Source of the DNA: Thermococcus celericrescens | GTDB taxonomy: Archaea > Methanobacteriota_B > Thermococci > Thermococcales > Thermococcaceae | Reading direction: 5' to 3' | Assembly (NCBI RefSeq): GCF_001484195.1 | Contig: NZ_LLYW01000050.1 | Coordinates: 1 to 64,000 of the forward strand | DNA length: 64,000 nucleotides | Part shown: positions 25,163-34,829 of the stretch, piece by piece | Numbering within the stretch: the first letter of the stretch is position 1 | Layout: each line of letters begins with the position of its first letter | Made by a program: the position numbers and the translations under genes | The notes under the pieces: model-generated | What the model saw: the letters and a program-made list of their open reading frames with translations, nothing else | Database searches by the model: none | Told to the model about the DNA's origin: nothing

Positions 25163-27040
25163 ATGAACGCCATTGAGAAGCTTGAAAAGCTCCTCGATAG
25201 AGAGCAGTTTGAGAAAATCAAGGCCCTGAACAACCCAGAACTCCACGAGTTTTTGGCGGAGTGGATTGAGTGGCTCGAACCTGATAAGGTCTTCGTCTGC
25301 ACGGACAGCCCTGAGGACGAGGCCTACGTCAAATGGAAGGCCCTCTACTACGGCGAGGAAAAGATGCTTGAGACCCCGAATCACACGGTTCACTACGATA
25401 ATTACTACGACCAGGCCCGCGACAAGGCCAACACGAAGCTCCTCGTTCCGGGTGGGAAGGCGATTCCCTTCCTCAACACCAAGGACAGGGACGAGGGTTT
25501 GAGGGAGATACGCGAGCTCATGAAGGGCGTTATGAAGGGCAAGGAGCTCTTCGTCTGCTTCTTCGTCCTTGGGCCCAGGAACTCGGTCTTCACGATTCCT
25601 GCCGTTCAGCTCACCGATTCAGCCTACGTCGCCCACTCGGAGTTCATCCTCTACAGGAAGGGCTACGAGGAGTTCAAGCGCTTGGGTAGAAACGCTCGCT
25701 TCTTCCGCTTTGTTCACAGTGAGGGTGAGCTCGACGATAGGAAGACCAGCAAAAACCTCGACAAGAGGAGGATTTACATCGATCTTCTCGACGAGACCGT
25801 TTATTCAGTCAACACCCAGTACGGAGGAAACACCATCGGCTTGAAGAAGCTCGCCTTCAGGCTCACCATCCAGCGTGCGGTCAGGGAGGGCTGGCTCAGC
25901 GAGCACATGTTCCTGATGCGCGTCAACGGCCCCGACGGAAGGAAGACCTACTTCACCGGTGCCTACCCGAGCATGTGCGGAAAGACCTCCACCGCCATGA
26001 TAAGCTGGGAGAACATCGTGGGGGATGATCTCAGCTTTATAGTGCCCGTCAACGGCGTTGCTAGGGGAGCCAACGTTGAAAAGGGAGTCTTCGGCATCAT
26101 CCAGGGCGTCAATCCCGAGGACGACCCGATAATCTGGGAGATACTGCATTCACCGGTCGAGATAATATTCTCCAACGTGCTCGTCAAGGACGGCAAGCCC
26201 TACTGGAACGAGATGGGGGTTCCGATTCCCGACGAGGGTGAGAACCACAGCGGAAAGTGGTGGCGCGGAAAGAAGGACGCAGAAGGAAACGAGATACCTC
26301 CGAGCCACAAGAACGCCCGCTTCACGGTCTCACTGGAGCACTTCCCGAACGTTGACATGGAGGCCCTGGAGAACCCATGCGGCGTTGAGGTCGGTGGAAT
26401 GATATTCGGCGGCCGCGACAAGGACACCTGGCCGCCGGTCAGGGAGGCCTTCAACTGGAGGCACGGCATCGTTACGATGGGCGCCGCCCTCGAGAGCGAG
26501 ACCACCGCGGCGACCCTCGGCAAGGAAGGCGTCAGGGCCTTCAACCCGATGGCCATACTTGACTTCATGAGCGTCCCGCTCGGGGAATACCTCAGGAACT
26601 ACCTTGACTTTGAGAAGAAGCTCAGAAAGGCCCCCAAGATATTCGCGGTGAACTACTTCCTCCGCGATGAAAACGGGAACTGGCTCAACCACAAGCTCGA
26701 CAAGGGCGTCTGGCTCAAGTGGATGGAGCTGAGGGTTCACGGGGACGTCGGGGCGATAGAGACCCCCATAGGCTACATACCGAAGTACGCGGACCTCGCC
26801 AGGCTCTTTGAGGAGGTCCTGGACAAGGAGTACACTAGGGAGGAGTACGAGAAACAGTTCACCATCCGCGTTCCGGAGTTGCTCGCCAAGATAGAGCGCA
26901 TCGAGACCATCTACCGCGAGAAGGTTGGGGAAGTCCCGGAGGAGCTCTTCCAGGTTCTCGAGGATGAAAGGAAGAGGCTCCTTGAGGCCAGGGAGCGGTA
27001 CGGGGACTACATCAGCCCCTTCGCCCTTGAGGGGGAGTGA
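25163..27040 (+). CDS. pckG: phosphoenolpyruvate carboxykinase (GTP)
   Basis: A cytosolic 625-aa enzyme that interconverts oxaloacetate and phosphoenolpyruvate with GTP, linking the C4 pool with gluconeogenesis. The GTP-type family signature is visible: the P-loop-like kinase motif YPSMCGKTSTAM near residue 273, substrate-binding FLMRVNG and the metal region HFPNVDM. The length and C-terminal helical region are typical. The ATG at 25163 follows GGAGGCGAT; a TTTTTAAGCC element at 25123-25132 is the likely TATA box. It stands alone, with a T-rich stretch after the stop at 27041-27068. Confidence 0.96.
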   Translation: MNAIEKLEKLLDREQFEKIKALNNPELHEFLAEWIEWLEPDKVFVCTDSPEDEAYVKWKALYYGEEKMLETPNHTVHYDNYYDQARDKANTKLLVPGGKAIPFLNTKDRDEGLREIRELMKGVMKGKELFVCFFVLGPRNSVFTIPAVQLTDSAYVAHSEFILYRKGYEEFKRLGRNARFFRFVHSEGELDDRKTSKNLDKRRIYIDLLDETVYSVNTQYGGNTIGLKKLAFRLTIQRAVREGWLSEHMFLMRVNGPDGRKTYFTGAYPSMCGKTSTAMISWENIVGDDLSFIVPVNGVARGANVEKGVFGIIQGVNPEDDPIIWEILHSPVEIIFSNVLVKDGKPYWNEMGVPIPDEGENHSGKWWRGKKDAEGNEIPPSHKNARFTVSLEHFPNVDMEALENPCGVEVGGMIFGGRDKDTWPPVREAFNWRHGIVTMGAALESETTAATLGKEGVRAFNPMAILDFMSVPLGEYLRNYLDFEKKLRKAPKIFAVNYFLRDENGNWLNHKLDKGVWLKWMELRVHGDVGAIETPIGYIPKYADLARLFEEVLDKEYTREEYEKQFTIRVPELLAKIERIETIYREKVGEVPEELFQVLEDERKRLLEARERYGDYISPFALEGE

Positions 27041-27068
27041 GCTTTTCTCCCGATTTTCTTCTTTTTGC
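27041..27068 (+). terminator. T-rich terminator-like stretch after pckG
   Basis: GCTTTTCTCCCGATTTTC followed by TTCTTTTTGC contains several runs of T just after the pckG stop. Archaeal RNA polymerase terminates at such runs without requiring a hairpin. No inverted repeat is needed or clear. Confidence 0.4.
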
Positions 27069-27122
27069 GGGCCTTCGTCAAACGTCGAGCGGTAAGGCTT
27101 TTTAAGGACATCGATAACTAAG

Positions 27123-27139
27123 TATCACCCAGGATGATA
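27123..27139 (+). promoter_or_regulatory. Thermococcales glycolytic motif (Tgr/TrmBL1 site)
   Basis: TATCACCCAGGATGATA matches the consensus TATCAC-N5-GTGATA with a single mismatch. It lies downstream of the probable TATA box (CTTTTTAAGG near 27093-27102) and 15 nt before the maltodextrin phosphorylase start. In this order the site is known to mediate repression by the sugar-responsive TrmB-type regulator when sugar is absent. Confidence 0.7.
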
Positions 27140-27153
27140 TACGGGTGGTTGCC

Positions 27154-29655
27154 ATGGCAGAGCTCGATACGTGCACATGTGATACAATCAGGGAGAAGCT
27201 TCCCCATCCGCTTAAGGGCCTGGCCGACCTGGCCTACAACTACTGGTGGAGCTGGAACAGGCGTGCCACCAAGCTCTGGGAACGGATAGACCCAGAACTC
27301 TGGCGCGAGCACAAGAACCCCGTTAAGCTCCTGCTGGACACACCTGAAGACCGCTTCAAGGAGCTCCTCCGCGACGATGATTTCATGAACCTCTACGAGC
27401 TGGTGATGGACCAGTTTGAGGCTTATATGAATCCCGAGAGTACCTGGTTCTCGACCAACTATCCCAAGTGGGACAAACCTATAGTGTACCTCTGCATGGA
27501 GTACGGTATAAGCAGGAGCCTGCCCATCTATTCCGGTGGTCTGGGAATTCTCGCTGGCGACCACGTGAAGACCGCGAGCGACCTCGGGCTTCCGTTCATA
27601 GCGGTTGGCCTTCTCTACAAGCACGGCTACTTTAGGCAGGAGATAGACAGGGACGGCCGGCAGAGGGAGATATTCCCCGAGTACCGGCCGGATGAGATGC
27701 CGATCACGCCAGTTCTCGGTAGCGATGGAAAACCGCTTCTGGTCGAGGTTCCGATTGGGGGTGACATCGTCCATGCTAGGGCCTTTGAGGTGAGGGTCGG
27801 CAGGGTCAGGATATACCTTCTCGACACGGATGTGCCCGAGAACAGCGCCGACGACAGAAAGATATGTGACTACCTCTACAACGCCGAGATAGACAAGCGC
27901 ATAAAGCAGGAGATACTTCTTGGAATCGGTGGGATGAGGCTCCTGAAAAGGCTCGGAATAGAACCCGGTGTCGTTCACCTCAATGAGGGGCACCCGGCCT
28001 TTGCGAACCTCCAGAGGATGGCCTGGTACATGGAGGAGGGCCTTACCTTCACAGAGGCGCTCAGCATAGTTAGGGGCACGACGGTTTTCACCACGCACAC
28101 CCCGGTTCCGGCCGGCCACGACAGGTTTCCGATAGAGGAAGTCAGGAAGAGGCTGGCAAGGTTTCTTGAGGGCAGGGAAGAGCTTCTGGAGCTTGGCAGG
28201 GAAGGCAACCAGCTTAACATGACCCTCCTGGCCATAAGGACGTCGAGCTACGTCAACGGCGTGAGCCAGCTTCATGCGGAGGTCAGCAAGCGCATGTGGA
28301 AGGACCTCTGGCCGGACGTCCCGATAGACGAGATACCGATAGAGGGCATCACGAACGGAATCCACACCATGACGTGGGTTCACAACGAGATGAGGAAGCT
28401 CTTCGACCGCTACATTGGAAAGGTTTGGCGTGAACACACGAACCTGGAGGGAATCTGGTACGCCGTTGAGAGGATCCCTGACGAGGAGCTCTGGGAGGCG
28501 CACCTCGAAGCCAAGAGACAGTTCCTCGCCCTTCTGAGGAGGAAGATCATGCGGAGGAACCAGCGCCTCGGTACGGACGACCCTCTCCCGAGCATCGACG
28601 AGAACGCTCTCATAATTGGCTTCGCCAGGCGCTTTGCAACCTACAAGCGGGCGACGCTCCTGTTCACGGACCTTGAGCGGCTGAAGAGGATCCTCAACAA
28701 CCCCGAGCGGCCGGTGTACCTGGTCTTCGGTGGAAAGGCCCACCCGATGGATGAGGCCGGGAAGGAATTCCTTAAGCGCGTTTACGAGGTCAGCCAGATG
28801 CCCGAGTTCCGGGGCAAGATATTCGTGATGGAGAACTACGATATGGGTAGCGCCAGGCTCATGGTTGCGGGCGTCGATGTCTGGCTCAACAACCCGCGCA
28901 GACCGCTGGAGGCGAGCGGAACGAGCGGCATGAAAGCTGGATTAAACGGCGTCCTCAACGCGAGCATCTACGACGGCTGGTGGGTCGAGGGCTACAACGG
29001 AAAGAACGGCTGGGTGATCGGCGAGGAGAGCACGGAGCCGGAGACGGATGCCGACGACGTCAAGGATGCCGTGGCCCTCTACGAACTCCTTGAGAGGGAG
29101 ATAATCCCGACCTACTACGACAACCGCGAGCGCTGGATTTACATGATGAAGGAGAGCATTAAGGGCATCGCCCCGCGCTTCAGCACCCACCGCATGGTCA
29201 AGGAGTACATGGACAGGTTCTACTCGAGGGCCATGAGCAACCACATCTGGCTCACCCGCGACGGATACCGCGGTGCGAAGGACATTGCCGCGTGGAAGGA
29301 CCGCGTCACCGCCTCGTGGGACGAAGTGCGGCTCTGTGATCCGAAGGTTCGCGAAGACGGAACCGGTCTGGAGGTGGAGGTTGTCCTGGACGGACTGAAG
29401 CCCGAAGACGTTCGCGTGGAGCTCTACTTTGGGGTTAAGGCGGAGGGCTACAACGTCGAAAGGGCCCACATAATAGAGCTCAGGCATCCGAAGAAGCTCG
29501 AAGGCGGCAGGTGGCTCTACACCTACGAGGGCAACGCTCTCAGACATCTGGGCGACCCCTGCTGGCACTACGCACTCCGCGTTTATCCGCACCACGAGAA
29601 GCTGCCCCACAGGTTCCTCCTCGGTCTGGTGAAGTGGAAGAACCTCGACGCTTGA
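27154..29655 (+). CDS. glgP: maltodextrin/glycogen phosphorylase
   Basis: A cytosolic PLP enzyme of 833 aa that releases glucose 1-phosphate from alpha-1,4-glucans. The archaeal-type phosphorylase features are present: an N-terminal domain opening PLKGLADLAYNYWWSW, the YSGGLGILAGDH phosphate/sugar region, HLNEGHPAF, and the PLP-lysine segment EASGTSGMKAGLNGVL near residue 600. The ATG at 27154 is preferred to a GTG at 27145. The C-terminal extra region of about 120 residues is typical of thermococcal members. The glycolytic motif at 27123-27139 points to sugar-controlled transcription. Confidence 0.94.
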   Translation: MAELDTCTCDTIREKLPHPLKGLADLAYNYWWSWNRRATKLWERIDPELWREHKNPVKLLLDTPEDRFKELLRDDDFMNLYELVMDQFEAYMNPESTWFSTNYPKWDKPIVYLCMEYGISRSLPIYSGGLGILAGDHVKTASDLGLPFIAVGLLYKHGYFRQEIDRDGRQREIFPEYRPDEMPITPVLGSDGKPLLVEVPIGGDIVHARAFEVRVGRVRIYLLDTDVPENSADDRKICDYLYNAEIDKRIKQEILLGIGGMRLLKRLGIEPGVVHLNEGHPAFANLQRMAWYMEEGLTFTEALSIVRGTTVFTTHTPVPAGHDRFPIEEVRKRLARFLEGREELLELGREGNQLNMTLLAIRTSSYVNGVSQLHAEVSKRMWKDLWPDVPIDEIPIEGITNGIHTMTWVHNEMRKLFDRYIGKVWREHTNLEGIWYAVERIPDEELWEAHLEAKRQFLALLRRKIMRRNQRLGTDDPLPSIDENALIIGFARRFATYKRATLLFTDLERLKRILNNPERPVYLVFGGKAHPMDEAGKEFLKRVYEVSQMPEFRGKIFVMENYDMGSARLMVAGVDVWLNNPRRPLEASGTSGMKAGLNGVLNASIYDGWWVEGYNGKNGWVIGEESTEPETDADDVKDAVALYELLEREIIPTYYDNRERWIYMMKESIKGIAPRFSTHRMVKEYMDRFYSRAMSNHIWLTRDGYRGAKDIAAWKDRVTASWDEVRLCDPKVREDGTGLEVEVVLDGLKPEDVRVELYFGVKAEGYNVERAHIIELRHPKKLEGGRWLYTYEGNALRHLGDPCWHYALRVYPHHEKLPHRFLLGLVKWKNLDA

Positions 29656-29796
29656 ACTTTCCTTTTTGTTTCATCCCTGCACTGTACTGTGCCGTAGAAT
29701 GCCAGTTGGAACTTTTAGACTTTCCCTGTGAAGGGACATATTTTTTAACCGGAAGCGTTCATTGTAAAAGCCGGACAACCTATAGGGGGTGAAATC

Positions 29797-31089
29797 ATGG
29801 ATGAGGTGAAGAAGTGGACTCTGTACCTTACGTTCCTGGTTGCGGGATTCGCCACGGGCATCGGTAGCATAGGCCTGTTCCCCCAGTTCTGGCTCCAGTA
29901 CGGCATTACAGGAATGGCTGTGTACATTGTCTTCCTTGCAGTGTTTACGTACATCGCCATACTTGAGGCAGAGACTGTCATGAAGTCTGGCTACTACTTC
30001 GTCGAGCTTTACAACAAGGTTTCCAAGCGGCCGGCGATGGTGCTGTCCATCTTCGTCGTTGTGGCAATTTTCCTCTCGTACTACGCGGCCAACACCATGC
30101 TGACGGTGCTCTCGCCCGTCCTCGGCACGGGAACCGTTGCCAGGCTGATAGCGAAGGTGCTGATGTTCACCATGGTCTTTTTGATACTCACCAGAGCTAA
30201 GGAGAAGACGTTCTCCATCATGGCCTTTGGTTCGATAATCTTCGTCGTCGCGGTGACCGTGACCGCCGTTGCCTTCAAGGTTCAGATACCTGAGAACGCG
30301 GCGTTTCTGGGGCTGGCCAAGCATATGATAGTTGCCAGACACGAATTGAGCCTTGCCCTGATAAAGGCTGCCGCCGAAAGGGCCCTCTACGGTGTCGGCC
30401 TGGGAATGGCTTTCTACCTCATGCTCGGCAGCTTCATAAACGAGCGCTTCAACGCCAAGGTCATCATCGGGACAGGCATATTCATCCAGCTCCTCATAGG
30501 CGTCCTCTCCACGGTAACCGTGGTTTACGCCATTGCCCCCACAACGCCGGAAAGACTCCTTCAGTACGTCTACGGTGGGGAAGAGGGCGCCATTCAGATG
30601 ATGGCCGACCTTCCCACGATACTCGCGGATTATCCCATGCTCCTGGCGTTAATAGGCCTTTCTACGTTCTTCGCCGGTGTGACCAGCCTGCTCCCAACCG
30701 CGGAGGTTGGCCTTCAGATCATCGAATCGATGATGGATACCGGAAGAAACCGGGCCGCGACGTACCTGATAGGGACCTCCCTCCTGATAGGCATCTTTGA
30801 CTCCCAGCCCTCGATAGCCAACATGGTCCTCAAGGCGGTTGTCGTTGCCACGTTCTTCACGGCAATATACGAGCTCTACCCGGTGGTTTCGTCCGGAAAG
30901 AAGCTCTCAATGGCCGCTATGGCAGTGGTTGCAGTAGGCTCTCTCGTGTTCGTGGTTGGGGGTCTCTACGCCTTCTTCGGCGTGTTCAGGGCCGGCGGGC
31001 TCTACGTAGTCTCGGGTGTCCTGGCGGCCATCGTGTTGCTCTTCGGCCTCTTTGGCGACAGGCTGGTCGCCCAGAAAACGGCCGTATGA
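29797..31089 (+). CDS. neurotransmitter:sodium symporter family transporter
   Basis: A 430-aa membrane protein with about 11 hydrophobic helices. The first helix has the NSS-like pattern (GFATGIGSIGLFPQFWLQYG), where the unwound centre normally binds sodium and the amino-acid substrate. The pattern GVGLGMAFYLMLGS later in the sequence and the PTAEVGLQI segment fit helices 6 and 8. The substrate, probably an amino acid, is unknown. The ATG at 29797 follows AGGGGGTGAAATC, and TATTTTTTAACC near 29740 is a likely TATA box. A pyrimidine-rich stretch follows the stop. Confidence 0.85.
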   Translation: MDEVKKWTLYLTFLVAGFATGIGSIGLFPQFWLQYGITGMAVYIVFLAVFTYIAILEAETVMKSGYYFVELYNKVSKRPAMVLSIFVVVAIFLSYYAANTMLTVLSPVLGTGTVARLIAKVLMFTMVFLILTRAKEKTFSIMAFGSIIFVVAVTVTAVAFKVQIPENAAFLGLAKHMIVARHELSLALIKAAAERALYGVGLGMAFYLMLGSFINERFNAKVIIGTGIFIQLLIGVLSTVTVVYAIAPTTPERLLQYVYGGEEGAIQMMADLPTILADYPMLLALIGLSTFFAGVTSLLPTAEVGLQIIESMMDTGRNRAATYLIGTSLLIGIFDSQPSIANMVLKAVVVATFFTAIYELYPVVSSGKKLSMAAMAVVAVGSLVFVVGGLYAFFGVFRAGGLYVVSGVLAAIVLLFGLFGDRLVAQKTAV

Positions 31090-31149
31090 TGCCCCTTTTA
31101 TTTTCTCTTTAATTCCCTGCTGAAAAAGATAAGAAAAGGTGGCAGCGCG

Positions 31150-32868
31150 TTACCTGTGGGCGAATATCGCCACGACCTTCTCGGGCGTTACCTCGTCTAT
31201 TCTGACGAATCCAAAGCGCTCGAACTGAACAACATCGTCCACGCTGACCTCGGCATCACTCTCCAGGAGGCCCTTCCTCACAACGAGTTCGTCCCCCTCG
31301 GGGACAAGAACCTCACAGGGCTTCCCCTCTGTGACCCAGTGCACCATCCTCCAGCGGTTCTCCCTGGCAACTTCGTAGTCAACGCTGTGGAACCTCGCTT
31401 TTATGCCCTCCTCTGAGACCTCAACTATCTCGACGTTGAAGAGGTCCTTAAGGCGGACGAAGTTGCCTGGCTTGAACAGCTCCATGTCATCCTTCGAGAC
31501 GTAGACAGGCTTTCCAGGCACGAACTTGAGCCTCCTGACACCGCGCTCCGGGTGGTCCGGGTGGAGCGGTACCTCCGCCGTGAACTCCTCGGCCCCCTCT
31601 ATCCACATCGGAATGGGATCGGCGACGAAGAAGTACCTGTTGGCCACAGGCTCGATTATCCTCCGGTTTATCGCCGCCAGGTTGTCCCAGCTTATCGTGG
31701 TGTCGCTTCTCTTGAGGCCGACGTCGATGATGAGCTCCCTTATTGCCTCGGGTCTTATGCCGCGCCTCCTGAGGGCCCTTATGGTGCCAAGCCTGGGGTC
31801 GTCCCAGCCGAGGTACTTGCCCTCCTCTATTCCCTTTCTGGTTTTGGACTTGCTGAGGATGACCCCCTCAATGCTGAGCCTTCCGTGGTGAACCGTCTGA
31901 GGGTATTCCCAGCCGAAGTAGTCGTAGAGGTAGCGCTGTCTCGTTTCGTTCTCCGCGTGCTCCTGTCCGCGGAAGATGTGGGTGACGCCGAGCTCGTGGT
32001 CGTCTATGGCCGAGGCGAAGTTGTAGAGCGGCCAGACGCGGTACTTGTCGCCAACGCGCGGGTGGTCCGCGTTGTCGATTATCCTCAGCGCCGGCCAGTC
32101 GCGGACGGCAGGATTGGGATGCTTGAGGTCAGTCTTTATCCTGACGACGGCCTCTCCCTCTCTGTACTCTCCGTTCAGCATCTTCCTCCAGCGCTCCAGC
32201 TGAACCTCAACCGGCTCCTCCCTGTGCGGGCAGGCGATGCCCTTGTCCCTAAGCTCGCGGAACTTCTCCGGTGGGCAGGTGCAGACGTAGGCCTTTCCGC
32301 CCTTTATGAGCTCCTCCGCGTACCTGTAGTATATCTCCAGCCTGTCGCTGGCTATGTGAACCTCATCGACCTTGAAGCCGAGCCACTCGAGGTCCTCCTT
32401 GATCCACTCGTAGAACTTGGGCTCGGGCCTCTTGACCTTCGGGTCGGTGTCGTCGAAGCGGAGTATGAACCTGCCGCCGTAGAGCCTCGCGTACTCGTGG
32501 CTCAGAATAGCGGCCCTCGCGTTTCCGAGGTGGAACGCGCCGTCCGGATTGGGGGCGAAGCGCGTGACGACCTTCCCCTTCTCGGCCTTCGGCAGGGGCG
32601 GGAGGCCTTTTTTCTCCTCCTTTTTCTCCTTCTTTGCTTCAAAGAACTCGGGATAAATCTCCCTGAGCTTGGCCCCCTGCTCCTCGATGCTCATGCCGTT
32701 GACCTTTTCCACGATTTCGTTCACCAGGGGAATCACTTCCTTGGCCTTCGGTCTCAGCTCCGGGTTCTCGCCGAGAACCTTTCCTATAACCGCCTTTGGG
32801 TTTGCCCTCCCCTTGTGGGTGTAAGCGTTGATGAGCGCGTACTTCAGTATGAGCTCCTCCACGTTCAT
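31150..32868 (-). CDS. gltX: glutamyl-tRNA synthetase
   Basis: A cytosolic class I aminoacyl-tRNA synthetase of 572 aa, archaeal/eukaryal type with an N-terminal helical extension. The HIGH-like motif is FAPNPDGAFHLGNARAA near residue 115 and the KMSKS-like motif is VILSKSKTRKG near residue 350. A cysteine cluster (CTCPPEKF, ACPH) lies between. The C-terminal anticodon-binding domain is a beta barrel of the GlnRS type. The start is ATG 32868 behind CGGTGAGGAGA; the 27 codons upstream are not coding. It charges tRNA-Glu and, as archaea lack GlnRS, is not expected to charge tRNA-Gln. Confidence 0.96.
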   Translation of the reverse strand: MNVEELILKYALINAYTHKGRANPKAVIGKVLGENPELRPKAKEVIPLVNEIVEKVNGMSIEEQGAKLREIYPEFFEAKKEKKEEKKGLPPLPKAEKGKVVTRFAPNPDGAFHLGNARAAILSHEYARLYGGRFILRFDDTDPKVKRPEPKFYEWIKEDLEWLGFKVDEVHIASDRLEIYYRYAEELIKGGKAYVCTCPPEKFRELRDKGIACPHREEPVEVQLERWRKMLNGEYREGEAVVRIKTDLKHPNPAVRDWPALRIIDNADHPRVGDKYRVWPLYNFASAIDDHELGVTHIFRGQEHAENETRQRYLYDYFGWEYPQTVHHGRLSIEGVILSKSKTRKGIEEGKYLGWDDPRLGTIRALRRRGIRPEAIRELIIDVGLKRSDTTISWDNLAAINRRIIEPVANRYFFVADPIPMWIEGAEEFTAEVPLHPDHPERGVRRLKFVPGKPVYVSKDDMELFKPGNFVRLKDLFNVEIVEVSEEGIKARFHSVDYEVARENRWRMVHWVTEGKPCEVLVPEGDELVVRKGLLESDAEVSVDDVVQFERFGFVRIDEVTPEKVVAIFAHR

Positions 32869-32945
32869 TCTCCTCACCGGGGGGAGAAAGGCGGGAGTGG
32901 TTATAAAGTTAGTCCTCGGAAATTGGGAGAAAAGGGGTGCGGAGC

Positions 32946-34274
32946 TCACTCCGCGAAGGTGACTATCTTGAGGTTTATCGGGCGCCTGACGACGTTGTAC
33001 TTCCTCGCGCCGACGAGGTACTTGACGCCGCTCTCGCTCACCGTGTCGATGAGCCTCTGGGTTATGACGCCGTTGAAGACGACGGCGTAGACGTCCTTGC
33101 GCTCCTTGAGCCGCCCGGTCATCTCCCTAACGGGTATCTCCGCGAGGACGTTTTTGTCCTTGTCGAGGAGGAGCGCCATCGACTCCTTGGAGGCCTTGAC
33201 CTTCTCTATGAGCTCGCCGAACTCATCGAGCTCGCTTGGCTTCGGCTGCTGGATGGGTTTTATTATCCTCTCCTCCCTCTTGGGCTCGGGCCTCTCGGGC
33301 TTTTCCGGCTTCCTCTCCACCGGGCCCCTCTGCACCTGGCTGGGGGCGTGGGCAGCGGGTTTCCGCTCCTCCTTCCTCTCTTCCCTTGCCTTTGCCTTCT
33401 CCTTTTCCTTGATGACGTCGTAGAAGTTCCTGCCCTTGTAGAATATCTCGGTTATGACCTGCTCCGCCGGGACCTTGCTCCTGAGGGACTTGACTATCTC
33501 CTTCTTGGTGAGCTCTTCAACTTCCTTGCCCTCCGGCGCGCGGGCCACGTAGTCCACATCGGCAACCTGGAGGAGCTCCTTGAGGATGAGCTCGCCGCCG
33601 CGGTCGCCGTCGGTGAAGGCGGTAACAATGCGCTCCTTGCTGAGCTTGGTTATCGTCTCGGGAACCGAAGTGCCCTCCACGGCTATGGCGTTCTTTATAC
33701 CGTGCTTGAGCAGGTTGAGGACGTCGGCCCTTCCCTCAACGACGATAATTGAGTCTGAGAACGGAACGTGCGGTCCAGCTGGGAGCTTCTCGGGGCCGTA
33801 CTCGATGAGCTCCTTGGCGCGGACGGCCTTCTTGACCTCCTCGGTCAGCTCCTGGGTCTCGGGGATCTCCTGTTCCATAAGTCCCTCGAGTATCTCCTTG
33901 GCCCTCTCTATGATGTACTTCCTCTTGGTGGCACGAACGTCCTCGATGCGGAGGACCTTTATGTTGGCCTCCGCCGGGCCAACGCGGTCAATGGTCTCGA
34001 GGGCGGCCGCCAGAATCGCGGTCTCAACCCTGTCGAGGCTCGAAGGTACGGTTATCGTTCCGTAGGTTTTTCCGGCCTTTGTGTGAACTTCAACCCTTAT
34101 CCTTCCAATCCTTCCGGTCTTCTGAAGCTCCCTGAGGTCAAGATCGTCACCGAGAAGACCCTCAGTCTGTCCAAAAATAGCACCAACAACGTCCGGCCTT
34201 TCAACAATTCCGCTTGCTTCAAACTCCGCGTATATTACATACTTGGTCGTTCCGAATTCGTCCTTGGCTGACAT
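32946..34274 (-). CDS. dnaG: DnaG-type primase of archaea
   Basis: A 442-aa protein of the archaeal DnaG family, which associates with the exosome and has primase-like activity. The family N-terminus (YVIYAEFEASGIVERPDVV) precedes a TOPRIM domain with the metal motif IIVVEGRADVLNLL near residue 172 and the DGDRGG triad near residue 215. A low-complexity, Lys/Glu/Pro-rich linker (residues about 280-345) separates a small C-terminal domain. The start is ATG 34274, preceded by GAGGGTGATGGT; the upstream frame to 34352 has no family similarity. Confidence 0.94.
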   Translation of the reverse strand: MSAKDEFGTTKYVIYAEFEASGIVERPDVVGAIFGQTEGLLGDDLDLRELQKTGRIGRIRVEVHTKAGKTYGTITVPSSLDRVETAILAAALETIDRVGPAEANIKVLRIEDVRATKRKYIIERAKEILEGLMEQEIPETQELTEEVKKAVRAKELIEYGPEKLPAGPHVPFSDSIIVVEGRADVLNLLKHGIKNAIAVEGTSVPETITKLSKERIVTAFTDGDRGGELILKELLQVADVDYVARAPEGKEVEELTKKEIVKSLRSKVPAEQVITEIFYKGRNFYDVIKEKEKAKAREERKEERKPAAHAPSQVQRGPVERKPEKPERPEPKREERIIKPIQQPKPSELDEFGELIEKVKASKESMALLLDKDKNVLAEIPVREMTGRLKERKDVYAVVFNGVITQRLIDTVSESGVKYLVGARKYNVVRRPINLKIVTFAE

Positions 34275-34348
34275 ACCATCACCCTCTTTCCGTTTTTCAA
34301 ACTTCTGCTTTTCAGCCAAAATGTGGTGAAGCACTGTCTTCTTCCTCT

Positions 34349-34750
34349 TCATCGAATCCCCTCCGGATGGGGGTCAGAAACGGAGACGACCTTGAGGTAA
34401 AGGCCGTAGAGATCCTCGATACCTTTAATGTCCTTCTTTGCGATTCTCCTGAGCTCTCTGCGCGTCTCTGCATCGACCCTGCAGGGATAGCCCTCCAGGT
34501 ACCGGAGGAGCTTCCTTGCGAGTTCTTCGCCCTTTCTGTCGAAGTCCGTAAGTATCATGACCTCTTTATACGATGAGGCGATGAGCGCAACTTCCGTTAA
34601 AGGCAGGCGGGAGAGCCTTATTATCTCCGCCCTGACCCCCAGATTCCTCAGAGCCACCTCGTCTCGCAGGCCCTCAACTATGAGGGCTCCCTCAAACTCT
34701 CGCAGTTTATCTATAAGCTCCAGGAATCTTTTATAGTTTTCGGCGTACAT
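34349..34750 (-). CDS. TOPRIM-domain protein (UPF0292/RNase M5-like)
   Basis: A 133-aa protein consisting mainly of a TOPRIM fold: GALIVEGLRDEVALRNLG gives the conserved glutamate (about residue 24) and MILTDFDRKGEELARKL gives the DxD pair (about residue 70). It corresponds to small archaeal TOPRIM proteins of the RNase M5/primase-like type. It ends 75 nt before the dnaG start on the same strand, so the two TOPRIM proteins may be one unit. A GCTTATAACC near 34783-34792 is a possible TATA box and the leader would be short. The biochemical activity is not known. Confidence 0.85.
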   Translation of the reverse strand: MYAENYKRFLELIDKLREFEGALIVEGLRDEVALRNLGVRAEIIRLSRLPLTEVALIASSYKEVMILTDFDRKGEELARKLLRYLEGYPCRVDAETRRELRRIAKKDIKGIEDLYGLYLKVVSVSDPHPEGIR

Positions 34751-34829
34751 TTCGCCGTCGGTTGGATAACGAAAGAATGGGGTTATAAGCTTATTGGGTG
34801 GCTCTTTGACACGTCCATGCGAATGGTAA

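Noticed and set aside
31552-33090. A 512-codon open frame on the plus strand opposite gltX and the end of dnaG
   Set aside because: It mirrors the codon pattern of two well-supported genes on the other strand, has no ribosome binding site and no family resemblance. High-GC genes often give such antisense frames.
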